A stretch of DNA of 7,906 nucleotides, from the NCBI GenBank assembly GCA_018500005.2, contig JAHBAP020000382.1, positions 1-7,906 on the forward strand, in the 5' to 3' direction. Both the position numbers and the translations under genes were made by a program. A model generated the notes under the pieces. It made no database searches. It saw only the letters and a program-made list of their open reading frames with translations, and was not told where the DNA came from. Of the stretch, positions 1 to 6,542 are shown piece by piece. Each line of letters begins with the position of its first letter. The stretch's first letter is position 1. Origin of the DNA: Mycobacterium sp. (lineage in GTDB: Bacteria; Actinomycetota; Actinomycetes; Mycobacteriales; Mycobacteriaceae).

Positions 1-2
1 CA

Positions 3-200
3 CTGCCGACCGCGTCCTCACCCACTCCGCTCGCCGCCGGGGGCTTATTCGCCTGGATCGTGTGGCGGCGGGGCCGCCCTGATTGGAATCATCCCGACCA
101 GACTGTGATCGCGGACTCCGATGAGATCGTGCTGCCCGAGAAGGCTTCTCGGGGACGTCGACATGGACACCTGCGCCCCAGCGACGGCTGCGCAGCCTGA
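3..200 (+). CDS. C-terminal tail of a putative membrane protein (partial)
   Basis: The frame starting at base 3 is open from the left edge to TGA at 198-200, giving 65 residues with the N-terminus outside the window. About three quarters of its codons end in G or C, as expected for coding sequence in this genome. A short hydrophobic stretch (roughly residues 9-21, containing LAAGGLFAWIVW) is followed by basic WRRGR and then a polar, acidic tail, the usual look of a last transmembrane helix with a cytoplasmic end. I do not recognise the family. The next gene on this strand is a DsbA-like protein 277 bases downstream, so a redox or metal membrane protein is conceivable but unsupported. The third-position bias weakens in the last 15 codons. 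It could also be a chance open frame. Confidence 0.4.
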   Translation: MPTASSPTPLAAGGLFAWIVWRRGRPDWNHPDQTVIADSDEIVLPEKASRGRRHGHLRPSDGCAA

Positions 201-354
201 AAATGCCCGTCAGAGCATGACTGCGAACATGATGGCCATGCCGGCCGCCATGGCGAGTGGGCACAGTATGTCCACAGTCTTATGGGGGATGAGGAAATTG
301 ATCCTTCCTGATCTCGTTCTTGTCCATCCACCGCCGCGCCGATAGAACTACGGT

Positions 355-370
355 CTATCTACGTATATAG
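355..370. promoter_or_regulatory. Candidate operator: 16-bp near-perfect palindrome CTATCTACGTATATAG
   Basis: The two half-sites match at 14 of 16 positions around the centre TACGTA (360-365). Only the pair at 359/366 breaks symmetry. It lies 107 bases upstream of the DsbA-like ATG in a locally AT-rich patch of an otherwise very GC-rich window. Its size and symmetry suit a dimeric winged-helix or TetR-type repressor. The binding protein is unknown, and no regulator gene adjoins it in the window. Confidence 0.4.
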
Positions 371-463
371 TTGCTGCCGGCACGCATCCCCGCAAGCCCG
401 CTACCCGGCATGGGGGCACGGCCCACTGCCCTGCCTCAGATCAGAGGTTCACTGATTTCTACG

Positions 464-468
464 AAGGA
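464..468 (+). promoter_or_regulatory. Ribosome binding site of the DsbA-like gene
   Basis: AAGGA sits nine bases before the ATG at 478. It supports this start over any internal one. Confidence 0.55.
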
Positions 469-477
469 CTTGCTCGA

Positions 478-1137
478 ATGGCACCTTTCACGCGCATTCT
501 GCTGACGGCTTTCGCAGTCGTCGCCCTCGTTATCGGCGCGGGTGTCTACCTCTCGGCCCGAGATAGAGACGCCTCCGCCGGATCGCAAGTGCAGGTTGAT
601 GACGTGGGGCAACTGGTTCGCGACAACAGCCGCCGCCTCAACACAGTGCCGAACAGTGACGTCACCGTCGTCGAGTTCCTCGACTTCGAGTGTGAGGGGT
701 GTCGGGCGGCCTTCCCGATGGTCGAGAAACTTCGATCCGAATACGGGGACCGCGTCAATTTCGTCGTCCGCTACTTCCCCATCCCGTCTCACTTCAACGC
801 AGAGCGGGCTGCCCGCGCGGTCGAGGCGGCAGCCCAGCAGAGCAAGTTCGAGCCGATGTACAAGAAGATGTACGAGACACAGAGTCAATGGGGTGAGCAG
901 CAGAAACCAGCCGATTCCATATTCCGCAGTTTTGCAAGTGAACTCGGTCTCGTCATGCCCGCCTTCGATGCGGCCTACAACGACCCCGCGACACTCGATC
1001 GCATCAACTTGGACGTCGCCGACGGTAAAGCGCTCGGCGTCCAGGGCACTCCGACCTTTTTCCTCGATGGACATCGCTTGGAATTCAAGAGCTACCAGGA
1101 TGTGTCGGCGGCGATTCAACAAGCGTTGAGGGAATAG
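478..1137 (+). CDS. Membrane-anchored DsbA-like thiol:disulfide oxidoreductase (thioredoxin_4 family)
   Basis: This 219-residue protein probably catalyses disulfide formation or isomerisation in exported proteins. Residues 6-26 form one uncleaved-looking hydrophobic segment after a short basic N-terminus, so the catalytic domain should lie outside the membrane. The redox motif CEGC is at residues 72-75, directly after the FLDFE strand typical of DsbA/thioredoxin_4 proteins. The expected cis-proline loop is GTPTFF, with the proline at 192. A helical insertion occupies about 105-180. Length and domain order fit actinobacterial DsbA-like proteins. CxxC with Glu-Gly between the cysteines differs from the CPHC of E. 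coli DsbA, so oxidase versus reductase activity cannot be read off. It faces the next gene convergently. The name dsbA is avoided because only the family is certain. Confidence 0.9.
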   Translation: MAPFTRILLTAFAVVALVIGAGVYLSARDRDASAGSQVQVDDVGQLVRDNSRRLNTVPNSDVTVVEFLDFECEGCRAAFPMVEKLRSEYGDRVNFVVRYFPIPSHFNAERAARAVEAAAQQSKFEPMYKKMYETQSQWGEQQKPADSIFRSFASELGLVMPAFDAAYNDPATLDRINLDVADGKALGVQGTPTFFLDGHRLEFKSYQDVSAAIQQALRE

Positions 1138-1699
1138 CGGCCGGCCATCGGCGACGGTGGTACGTCGGGTCGCCGTTGCATCTTCGCTTGGCACAACACT
1201 GATTCAGCTGTACGGCCCGTCGCAGAAAGCGCGCCCACTGTTCTGTAGCCGAGGTTGCTGGGGACGTTGCCATGTCGGCTGAAACCGCGTGGGGTGGCGT
1301 TGCCCCGACTACTGCGGAACTCGGTGTGGGAGAACCAGATTCCGCCGAATACCATCGACGCCTGCAACGGCAGGGCGTCTATTGAAAGCCTCTCGCTCTG
1401 ATCGGTCACTTGGCGGGCAGATTGTTTGTCGAGTGTCTCCCGCAACATGGAGTCGAGTAAATTGGCAGCGAGTGCTTGAGCCCCTTCTGGATGCCCGTCC
1501 ACCAACATGTCGATCACTTTCAGTGCAAGACCCCGGTACTCAATGACGTCGTCCTCGGAGGTAGTTTCGACGCCTCACGACACGCCGCGACAATCCGCTT
1601 CCATCGGCGTCCGAGAATGCGGCGCCGCTCTTGCTTTGACGCGGCAGCTATTAAGGCGTTGAGAACGTCCCGCGGCGGCACCCATGCGTGGGCGAGCAC
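1116..1699 (-). pseudogene. Decayed hypothetical gene with one inferred single-base frameshift
   Basis: Two adjoining minus-strand frames read as one protein. The upstream part, from a possible GTG at 1697-1699, contains AHAWVPPRDVLNALIAAAS and ERRRILGRRWKRIVAACREA. The downstream part continues VETTSEDDVIEYRGLALKV, then DGHPEGAQALAANLLDSML and later ASMVFGGIWFSHTEF. Restoring one base near 1571-1572 joins them without an intervening stop. Without it, the downstream frame has no ATG, GTG or TTG before the GTG at the KV of ALKV. From memory this resembles a widespread actinobacterial hypothetical family of unknown function ending in a 'FGGIWG...TRHG' region. Here similarity fades after FSRHG (about 1275), so the 3' end may also be lost and the last codons overlap the DsbA-like gene. 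The 5' part abuts the VanW gene. No function is proposed. Confidence 0.55.
1149..1175 (+). terminator. Possible terminator hairpin after the DsbA-like gene
   Basis: CGGCGAC (1149-1155) and GTCGCCG (1169-1175) form a perfect 7-bp GC-rich inverted repeat with a 13-base loop, starting 12 bases after the stop codon. A mildly T-rich stretch follows but there is no real T-run. It lies between convergent genes, where terminators are expected. Confidence 0.35.
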
Positions 1700-1718
1700 C
1701 TGATGCTCAACATCGATG

Positions 1719-3557
1719 TCAAGGTGTACTCCCTGGCTCAGCCCCGCACACGACCTTCGGCGCGGGGTCGTACCGAACCGTGTGCGTCTCGGTACGGATT
1801 GCCCCGGTAGCGATCTCGCGCAGTGTGCGGGTGTCGGTGATGGTGAACCCGGACGTTCCGCCGCTGGTGCTGCACTGCTGGCCAGCAGGAATGGTCACCG
1901 TGCTGGGGGTCGTCGCGTTGGTCCGTGAGCTCTGAGATGACGTCACCTCGAAGCGCTTGACCCCCGACAGTCGCACCGTGACCGAACTGGGCGTCCACTC
2001 GGTCTCGATCAACACCGCCGCCAGACCGTCGTTGCGGAACTTCAGGTCGATGTCGTCGCCGGACACAGTCGCCTCCCGACCCGCCGGGTAACGACTGATG
2101 TAGAAACTGTGCTCCTGGTGTTCGACGTCAACCATGCCGGCGAAGTACGCGGCATTGAACAACGTGGTGGCGACCTGCGAGCCGCCCCCCCCGACGCCGC
2201 GCGCCGGGCGGCCGTTCTCGATCACGCCCGCCTCGACGTAGCCGGCCGCGGTGCTGCGCGGGTTCGTCGCCGCGTTCAGGCTGAACGTCTCGCCCGGCCC
2301 GACCACCGCGCCGTCGATCTGCCCCGCTGCGCGCTTGATGTTCACCCCGGAGTCGGTGGCGAATCCGCTGGTTTGGAACTCGCCGATGACACCTGGGACG
2401 CCGAGTGCCTCTAGATCCGCAGTCGTGAATCGTGCCGGCTGGTCGGCGTACACGGCGGCGATCTCGCGATCACCGGTGCCGGTCAACGCGGATGGGAGAT
2501 CCGCCAGCGTGGTCTCGTAGTCGATGCCCCGACCGTCCTGCGACGGCACCACCACCGCCGTCCCGGACGCGAAGTCGAGCGCCGCGTCGCGGCCCGGGAT
2601 CTCCGAGGCGGCGAGCTGCGGTCGGAGCGCATCGGCGATGGCGGCGAGGTTGATCTCCGGTACGAGCGCACCGGCCTCGGCGCGGAAGGCCAGTGCCGCG
2701 GCGACGACCTCCGTGGTGATCGTGGCCCGTGCGCCGCCGTCGCCGACCACGGTGACCGGCGCCGACACCGCGGGTCGCGCGACCTGGTCGACTGCGGCGG
2801 CCACGTCATCGGCCGTCGTACTCGCAGGGAGTTCGACGACCGGCAGCGCCACAGCCTGACCCGTCGCCCAGTCACGCTTCAGCGTTGCGGCTGCGGCGTT
2901 CACGTCGAGCTTCTGGCCCGCACGCGGGTCGACCGGAACCGGCCTGCCGTCTACGAAGCCGACCGAGCCCTCGACCGGACTCCTGTCGACGGTCGGTGCG
3001 AGTTCTTTCAGCGCAGCGGTCAGCGCCTCGTCGTCAACCGTGGAGACCACGCCGACCTCCCGCTCGGTGAACAACGACGTGATGCGCGTGATCGGGTTGA
3101 GCGGCTGGGCACCGGTCTCCTGCGCCGTGCGCGCCCAGTCGACCATCAGCCCCACGTTCGTCGGGTCGATCTCACCGGGCGCTGACCCGACGGTGATGGC
3201 CACAGGTCGCGGGGCGCGCGGGGCGAGCTCAGCGCGCAGTCGCTGCTCGGCGTCGTCCACGTTCATGCCGCCGATCTGCACACCCGCCGCGGTCACCCCC
3301 CGAGGAACCGCTCCTGACGTCACAACAAGGTCGGCGAAGTAGATCAGCCCCAGCACCGCGGTGACCCCGGCGAGCCCCAGGAGTTGCCGCGAGCGACCAT
3401 GCGCCCCGGGGCGGTCGGCGTCAGGCTTACCGGGCGTGCGCGAGTCAGCCCCGGCCCGCGACGGATCCGTCGCAGCTGGGGGGCCTGGTTGCTTCGCCAC
3501 GCTATGCGCGCCGCCACCGCCTACTGAGACGTCAGTGGACTGCCGCTCGGGCAACAC
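1719..3557 (-). CDS. VanW family protein with N-terminal membrane anchor
   Basis: This is a 612-residue cell-envelope protein. After a Pro/Ala/Asp-rich, probably disordered N-terminus, residues 59-79 form one transmembrane helix (LLGLAGVTAVLGLIYFADLV). Two repeats resembling the putative peptidoglycan-binding modules of YoaR/VanW proteins follow, at about 86-210 and 215-370. The VanW domain is at about 390-500: NIKRAAGQIDG, GPGETFSLNAAT, YVEAGVIENGR, GGGGSQVATTLFNAA. The C-terminus has two cysteines (562 and 604) that could pair. VanW accompanies some vancomycin-resistance clusters, but its biochemical role is unknown. No vanA, vanH or vanX gene is present, so this is not evidence of glycopeptide resistance. 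The GTG start at 3555-3557 is preferred because GGAGGA lies six bases upstream. The frame extends to a TTG at 3593 that would add 12 residues. It follows copC with a gap of about 190 bases. Confidence 0.88.
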   Translation of the reverse strand: MLPERQSTDVSVGGGGAHSVAKQPGPPAATDPSRAGADSRTPGKPDADRPGAHGRSRQLLGLAGVTAVLGLIYFADLVVTSGAVPRGVTAAGVQIGGMNVDDAEQRLRAELAPRAPRPVAITVGSAPGEIDPTNVGLMVDWARTAQETGAQPLNPITRITSLFTEREVGVVSTVDDEALTAALKELAPTVDRSPVEGSVGFVDGRPVPVDPRAGQKLDVNAAAATLKRDWATGQAVALPVVELPASTTADDVAAAVDQVARPAVSAPVTVVGDGGARATITTEVVAAALAFRAEAGALVPEINLAAIADALRPQLAASEIPGRDAALDFASGTAVVVPSQDGRGIDYETTLADLPSALTGTGDREIAAVYADQPARFTTADLEALGVPGVIGEFQTSGFATDSGVNIKRAAGQIDGAVVGPGETFSLNAATNPRSTAAGYVEAGVIENGRPARGVGGGGSQVATTLFNAAYFAGMVDVEHQEHSFYISRYPAGREATVSGDDIDLKFRNDGLAAVLIETEWTPSSVTVRLSGVKRFEVTSSQSSRTNATTPSTVTIPAGQQCSTSGGTSGFTITDTRTLREIATGAIRTETHTVRYDPAPKVVCGAEPGSTP

Positions 3558-3563
3558 GCCGGT

Positions 3564-3569
3564 TCCTCC
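3564..3569 (-). promoter_or_regulatory. Ribosome binding site that sets the VanW start
   Basis: On the minus strand GGAGGA precedes the GTG at 3557 by six bases. The upstream TTG candidate at 3593 has no comparable site. Confidence 0.6.
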
Positions 3570-3747
3570 AGACCATCTCGGATTGCGGACCAACCGACTT
3601 CATGCTCTGGCGACGCCATCGTTTGACGGCGGCCGAGCACGCGCCCCGTCAGTGTTTGGCCGACCGGTTCTGCAGACCGCTGAAATGACGACGTCCCAAC
3701 CAGGAATGCGGATCGATGACGGGCCAGCCCAGTGTGCGGAGGGCGGC

Positions 3748-4338
3748 TCATTCGGGGGGCATGACTTTCCGTCGGTGCCGCCGTGACTGCCAGAACGCGA
3801 TCACCGCGCCGAGAAGTAATCCGATGACCGCCGCGGTGATGACAGTTCCTTTGGTGTCCGATCCGAGGGGGCCGGAGGACGTGGGCGGGGCCGTGGCCGT
3901 TGGTGAGGCGCTTGTCGTTTGTGAGGCGCCGGGCGACGGTGACTCCGGCTCGGCGGGCGCGGGCGTCCCGGCGACGGTGAAACTGACGGAGCCCGACACC
4001 GGGTGGCCGTCTTCGGACACGACGCGGTACCCGATCGTGTAATCCCCACCCTCGGGCAGGTTGGGACTTACAGAGGCGCGGATCTCCGGACCTGCCACCA
4101 CCGGGGTGCCTGCGACCCAGTTGCGACCATCACTGCTGTTCACGACGACGTTGGCGAACGTCGGGTTGATGTCTTCGGTAAAGGTCAAGGTAACGACGGT
4201 CGGGGCCGCTCCCTCAGTGGCACCATCAACGGGATCGGAGCCCGCGAGCGCGGTGTGCGCCGCGGCGTTCCCAACTCCCGAAGCCAAACACGCGGACGCG
4301 ACCACGGCCACCACCAATGCACGCGCTACGGTATTCAC
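3748..4338 (-). CDS. copC: CopC family copper-binding protein with C-terminal membrane anchor
   Basis: This 196-residue exported copper protein has a signal peptide at residues 1-27, ending AAA just before His28. In mature numbering His28 becomes His1, Asp110 becomes Asp83 and His112 becomes His85 (motif SEDGHPVSGSVSFTV). These are the three Cu(II) ligands known for CopC proteins. The CopC beta-sandwich spans about 28-123. A Pro/Ser/Thr-rich linker follows (125-160), then a transmembrane helix (165-183) and a basic tail, so the copper domain is tethered outside the membrane. No methionine occurs in the mature copper domain, so the second, Met-rich Cu(I) site of some Gram-negative CopC proteins is absent. 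The likely role is binding or delivering periplasmic-side copper. No CopD is fused or adjacent. The start is a GTG with GAGGAA two bases upstream. The spacing is short. Confidence 0.92.
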   Translation of the reverse strand: MNTVARALVVAVVASACLASGVGNAAAHTALAGSDPVDGATEGAAPTVVTLTFTEDINPTFANVVVNSSDGRNWVAGTPVVAGPEIRASVSPNLPEGGDYTIGYRVVSEDGHPVSGSVSFTVAGTPAPAEPESPSPGASQTTSASPTATAPPTSSGPLGSDTKGTVITAAVIGLLLGAVIAFWQSRRHRRKVMPPE

Positions 4339-4340
4339 GT

Positions 4341-4346
4341 TTCCTC
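4341..4346 (-). promoter_or_regulatory. Ribosome binding site of copC
   Basis: GAGGAA on the minus strand precedes the GTG at 4336-4338 and selects this start, from which an ideal signal peptide is read. Confidence 0.5.
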
Positions 4347-4485
4347 ATTTCGATGTCCAGTAGCACTCATCAGCAGGCTATCGAGACCGTGCATCCGCAG
4401 TCCACTTGCCAACGTACTTACCCGGCACGATTGATGTCGTTTGTGGTCATCCACACCCCTCAGGGTCGCAATCTCGATTCGAGCA

Positions 4486-5311
4486 TCATCGACCCGCTAG
4501 CAGGATGCGGCTGAGTTGCGTTGTCGTGGCGACACCGTCGTCGTAGCCGCCCTCATCGCCGAGCGCATTCATGACCGCCAAGGTGTATCGCTGTTGCAGC
4601 CCGGCGAAGCCAACGGAGTTGACCACCCATCCACCTTGCTCTTGTGACCAGCCGCTCTTGTTGCCCGGTGTCATCGCAGCACCGGCGCCCCAGACTCCCC
4701 ACTGCTGCTGGCCGTCGACGCGTTGCATCTCCGCAGCCACCGCAGCAGCGTCGGCCGGCGCGAGGCCGGTCAGGACGTAGTTCATGAGTCCGTCGAAGTC
4801 GTCCGCGGTGGCCTTCTGGAATCCCCAGTACGGGAACAGGTCACCGAATCCGTTCTGGGGAGGCACATTTGGCATGCCGTAGCGCCGGAAGTTCGCGTTG
4901 AAGACCTGAGCCGTTCCGCCTAATGCGACCACAATGCGTCCGCCGCCGCGTTGTCGGAACTGCGCAGCATCGCGACCATCTGGCGCCGGTCGGCATCGGT
5001 GAGCCGAAGCGCGCCCGTCCGCTCGCGAGTGAGCAGGTCGGCGACCATCGCCAGTTTGATCGTCGATGCCGTCCAGATGGGCGTGCCGGCATTGGCGTTG
5101 CGGTACTTGGCACCTGTCGCGCGATCGCGCAACACGAGTCCGATCCGGGCCGGGTCGCAAGGTAATGTTCGGCCTCCGCGATTCGCTCGCGCATAGCGCA
5201 CTCACCGTTTGACGGTTCACACGCCGCCGTCGCGGTCGGCTGGCTTACGCCGGAGGCGAGGAGTGGCAGGATCCAGCTCAGCGCGGTGATAACCAGGGTT
5301 CGTGGGAACAT
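4486..5311 (-). pseudogene. Class A beta-lactamase-like serine hydrolase, broken by two single-base frameshifts
   Basis: Three minus-strand frames form one 275-residue protein once one base is restored at each of two points. The first segment, from ATG 5309-5311, carries a signal peptide (MFPRTLVITALSWILPLLAS) and runs to HYLATRP. A missing C in a run near 5147-5149 shifts to the next frame: RIGLVLRDRATGAKY, then STIK (the SxxK nucleophile motif, 83-86) and SDN (119-121), ending LWSH followed by a premature TAG at 4920-4922. A missing base at 4920/4921 would give LWSHYGG and continues in the third frame to the KSG motif (219-221) and the stop at 4486. All three active-site motifs of the penicillin-recognising fold survive. 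I see no ExxLN omega-loop motif, so a D,D-peptidase-like or unknown role is as likely as beta-lactam hydrolysis. It follows the L,D-transpeptidase in the same direction. Sequencing indels could also explain it. Confidence 0.8.
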
Positions 5312-5338
5312 TCGATGCAAACCTCGTCTGTGTTGGCT

Positions 5339-5414
5339 GCCGAGTCCCCAAGATGGGTCAACTCGGCTGCCGGCGATTGCGGACACGCAGGTTCGATTCT
5401 CGTCATCGGCTCCA
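5339..5414 (+). other. tRNA-like 3' half (T-loop and CCA), possible tRNA relic or attachment-site scar
   Basis: GTTCGATTC (5391-5399) has a perfect T-loop pattern (TTCGATT). It is followed by CATCGGC and TCCA, ending at 5414. Exactly 76 bases back, GCCGA (5339-5343) can pair with TCGGC (5406-5410), giving five of seven acceptor pairs. The T stem pairs poorly (one mismatch, two G-U) and no anticodon arm forms, so this is not a working tRNA. It lies in the non-coding gap between the L,D-transpeptidase and the broken hydrolase. Confidence 0.2.
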
Positions 5415-5433
5415 CGAATCGTGCGCAACCTCG

Positions 5434-6270
5434 TCAGGACGGCACTGACCGCGGGACTTCAATGCTGTTTTCTTGCACGATTATCGGGTCACCAACGTTG
5501 ACCGTGTTGAAGTACCACGCGGCGTCCTCGAGGCTCAGGCCGACGCAGCCATGGCTGACATTCTCTAACCCCAGCGAATTGACGGCCCACGGAGCGGAGT
5601 GCACGAAGAGGCCACGGCTGGTGAAGCGGACGGCGTAGTCCACCGTGAGCAGGTATCCGTCGGGAGCGTCGATGGGGATGCCGACGCTGCTCGAATCCAT
5701 CACCACATCGCGTTCCTTGGCCAGCACCGTGTAGGTCCCGACGGGCGTCGGGTACTCCGGCCGACCCATTGAGGCGGGGAACACACCCGGTTCTCCCCTG
5801 CGGGGCCGGGGGTGAGGCGCCGGCAGCGCAACGGGTGGTCCCGAATCGACTCCGTCGATGGTCACGGTGAACGTGCGCTCCGAGATGTTGGCCACACCGA
5901 CGACAGCAGCACCCGTGGTCAAGGTCGTGGACCGGCCTCCCACCGACAGCGCGACCGTGGTCCGCGCCGGCCAGAATCGGTCGGGAACCCACTGCACGGC
6001 GTCGCTGCCCTGCCACTGGTACGTGCCGGTCATCGCGGGCACCGTCGTGACGTCGAGGGCACGCTCGGCCGCAGGCCGGTTGTCGACGGGCGTTGTGAAC
6101 GTCACCACCACGGGGTGCGCCACACCCACCACCTCGCCCGGCGTGGGTAGAACCGACGCGATGGCATAGGCATTAGCGCGGGTCGCCGCCAGGCTGACGT
6201 CGGCCGGGCCCGCAACCAAACTCGTCGCCGTCACGATCACTGCGAGAACACGTTGAGCTACCGCCCGCAT
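5434..6270 (-). CDS. Secreted L,D-transpeptidase with N-terminal Ig-like domain (YkuD fold)
   Basis: This 278-residue enzyme should form 3-3 cross-links in peptidoglycan, or attach proteins to it, outside the membrane. Residues 1-29 are a signal peptide ending SLAAT. There is no lipobox cysteine, unlike several mycobacterial Ldts. An Ig-like domain follows (about 40-125, VLPTPGEVVGVAHPVVVTF through VQWVPD). The YkuD catalytic domain is at about 130-268, with GRPEYPTPVGTYTV, MDSSSVGIPI, FVHSAPWAVNSLG and SHGCVGLS. The catalytic cysteine is Cys242 with His240, and His224 lies in the conserved upstream motif. The usual Asn two residues after the Cys (SHGCxN) is Gly244 here. The ATG at 6268-6270 is chosen because a GGGAGAGGGAG tract precedes it and a signal peptide starts there. 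The frame runs open to 6366 but that extension looks non-coding. Confidence 0.9.
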   Translation of the reverse strand: MRAVAQRVLAVIVTATSLVAGPADVSLAATRANAYAIASVLPTPGEVVGVAHPVVVTFTTPVDNRPAAERALDVTTVPAMTGTYQWQGSDAVQWVPDRFWPARTTVALSVGGRSTTLTTGAAVVGVANISERTFTVTIDGVDSGPPVALPAPHPRPRRGEPGVFPASMGRPEYPTPVGTYTVLAKERDVVMDSSSVGIPIDAPDGYLLTVDYAVRFTSRGLFVHSAPWAVNSLGLENVSHGCVGLSLEDAAWYFNTVNVGDPIIVQENSIEVPRSVPS

Positions 6271-6309
6271 GGCTCCCTCTCCCGTTGAAATGACAAGGTC
6301 GGCAAAATG

Positions 6310-6315
6310 ATTGTA
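6310..6315 (-). promoter_or_regulatory. Candidate -10 element (TACAAT) of the L,D-transpeptidase gene
   Basis: On the minus strand TACAAT lies about 40 bases before the ATG in an AT-rich patch and fits the actinobacterial TANNNT pattern. No convincing -35 box is seen upstream, which is common for these promoters. Confidence 0.35.
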
Positions 6316-6472
6316 TTTGGTGATTCGGCGAGCGAAAGAGTAAGCGCGCATTAGCAATTCGATCACTCCCTTGTCACGTTTTCGACACGGCGCCCACCCG
6401 GCAACGGTGGATTCCTCGCGGCCGACGCCGAACTACCGCACCTAACTTACGGTGCAGGAAAACGCCGATGCG

Positions 6473-6490
6473 CCAGCTCATTTGAGCTGG
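6473..6490 (-). terminator. Perfect 8-bp inverted repeat after the cupredoxin gene, candidate terminator
   Basis: CCAGCTCA and TGAGCTGG are separated by two bases, giving a strong hairpin 53 bases past the cupredoxin stop. On the minus strand GCGTTTTCC follows about 8 bases later, so the T-run is displaced. It lies between the cupredoxin gene and the L,D-transpeptidase promoter region, so it most likely separates two transcription units. Confidence 0.4.
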
Positions 6491-6542
6491 GGCGACAGCG
6501 AAAGGCATGGGCCTCAGTGCCGTTGAAGGCCCTAGGTCTTGA

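Larger units (their letters stand above)
201..477. other. Intergenic region upstream of the DsbA-like gene
   Basis: No convincing gene lies here. The open frames over this stretch have low-complexity translations and no family resemblance. The main structure is the palindrome at 355-370. A 21-codon Met-rich minus-strand ORF (210-275) is noted as a weak possibility in the findings. AT content rises locally around 340-372, as expected for a promoter and operator, but no clear -35/-10 pair could be assigned. Confidence 0.5.

Noticed and set aside
89..331. 80-codon minus-strand ORF upstream of the DsbA-like gene
   Set aside because: The translation is rich in Ser, Arg, Pro and Trp with no domain pattern. 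It overlaps a better-biased plus-strand frame and lacks a clear ribosome binding site.
436..1194. 252-codon ORF antisense to the DsbA-like gene
   Set aside because: It is a shadow of the DsbA-like coding strand, whose product has a CxxC and cis-Pro motif. High GC leaves the opposite strand open.
2109..3342. Several plus-strand ORFs of 60-111 codons opposite the VanW gene
   Set aside because: All are Arg/Pro/Ala-rich shadows of the VanW reading frame with no family signal.
1719..3557. VanW as evidence of a vancomycin-resistance cluster
   Set aside because: No ligase, dehydrogenase or dipeptidase gene is present. VanW-domain proteins with these anchors are widespread in actinobacteria without glycopeptide resistance.
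3660..3690. Hairpin around TCTGCAGA between copC and the VanW gene as a terminator
   Set aside because: The stem holds only with a bulge, is short, and is not followed by a T-run on either strand.
3361..3786. 141-codon plus-strand ORF across the VanW start and the gap to copC
   Set aside because: Most of it is antisense to the VanW N-terminus, and the composition is typical of a high-GC shadow frame.
5433..5449. GTCAG/CTGAC hairpin at the end of the L,D-transpeptidase gene
   Set aside because: It is a five-base stem overlapping the stop codon with no T-run, too weak to call a terminator.
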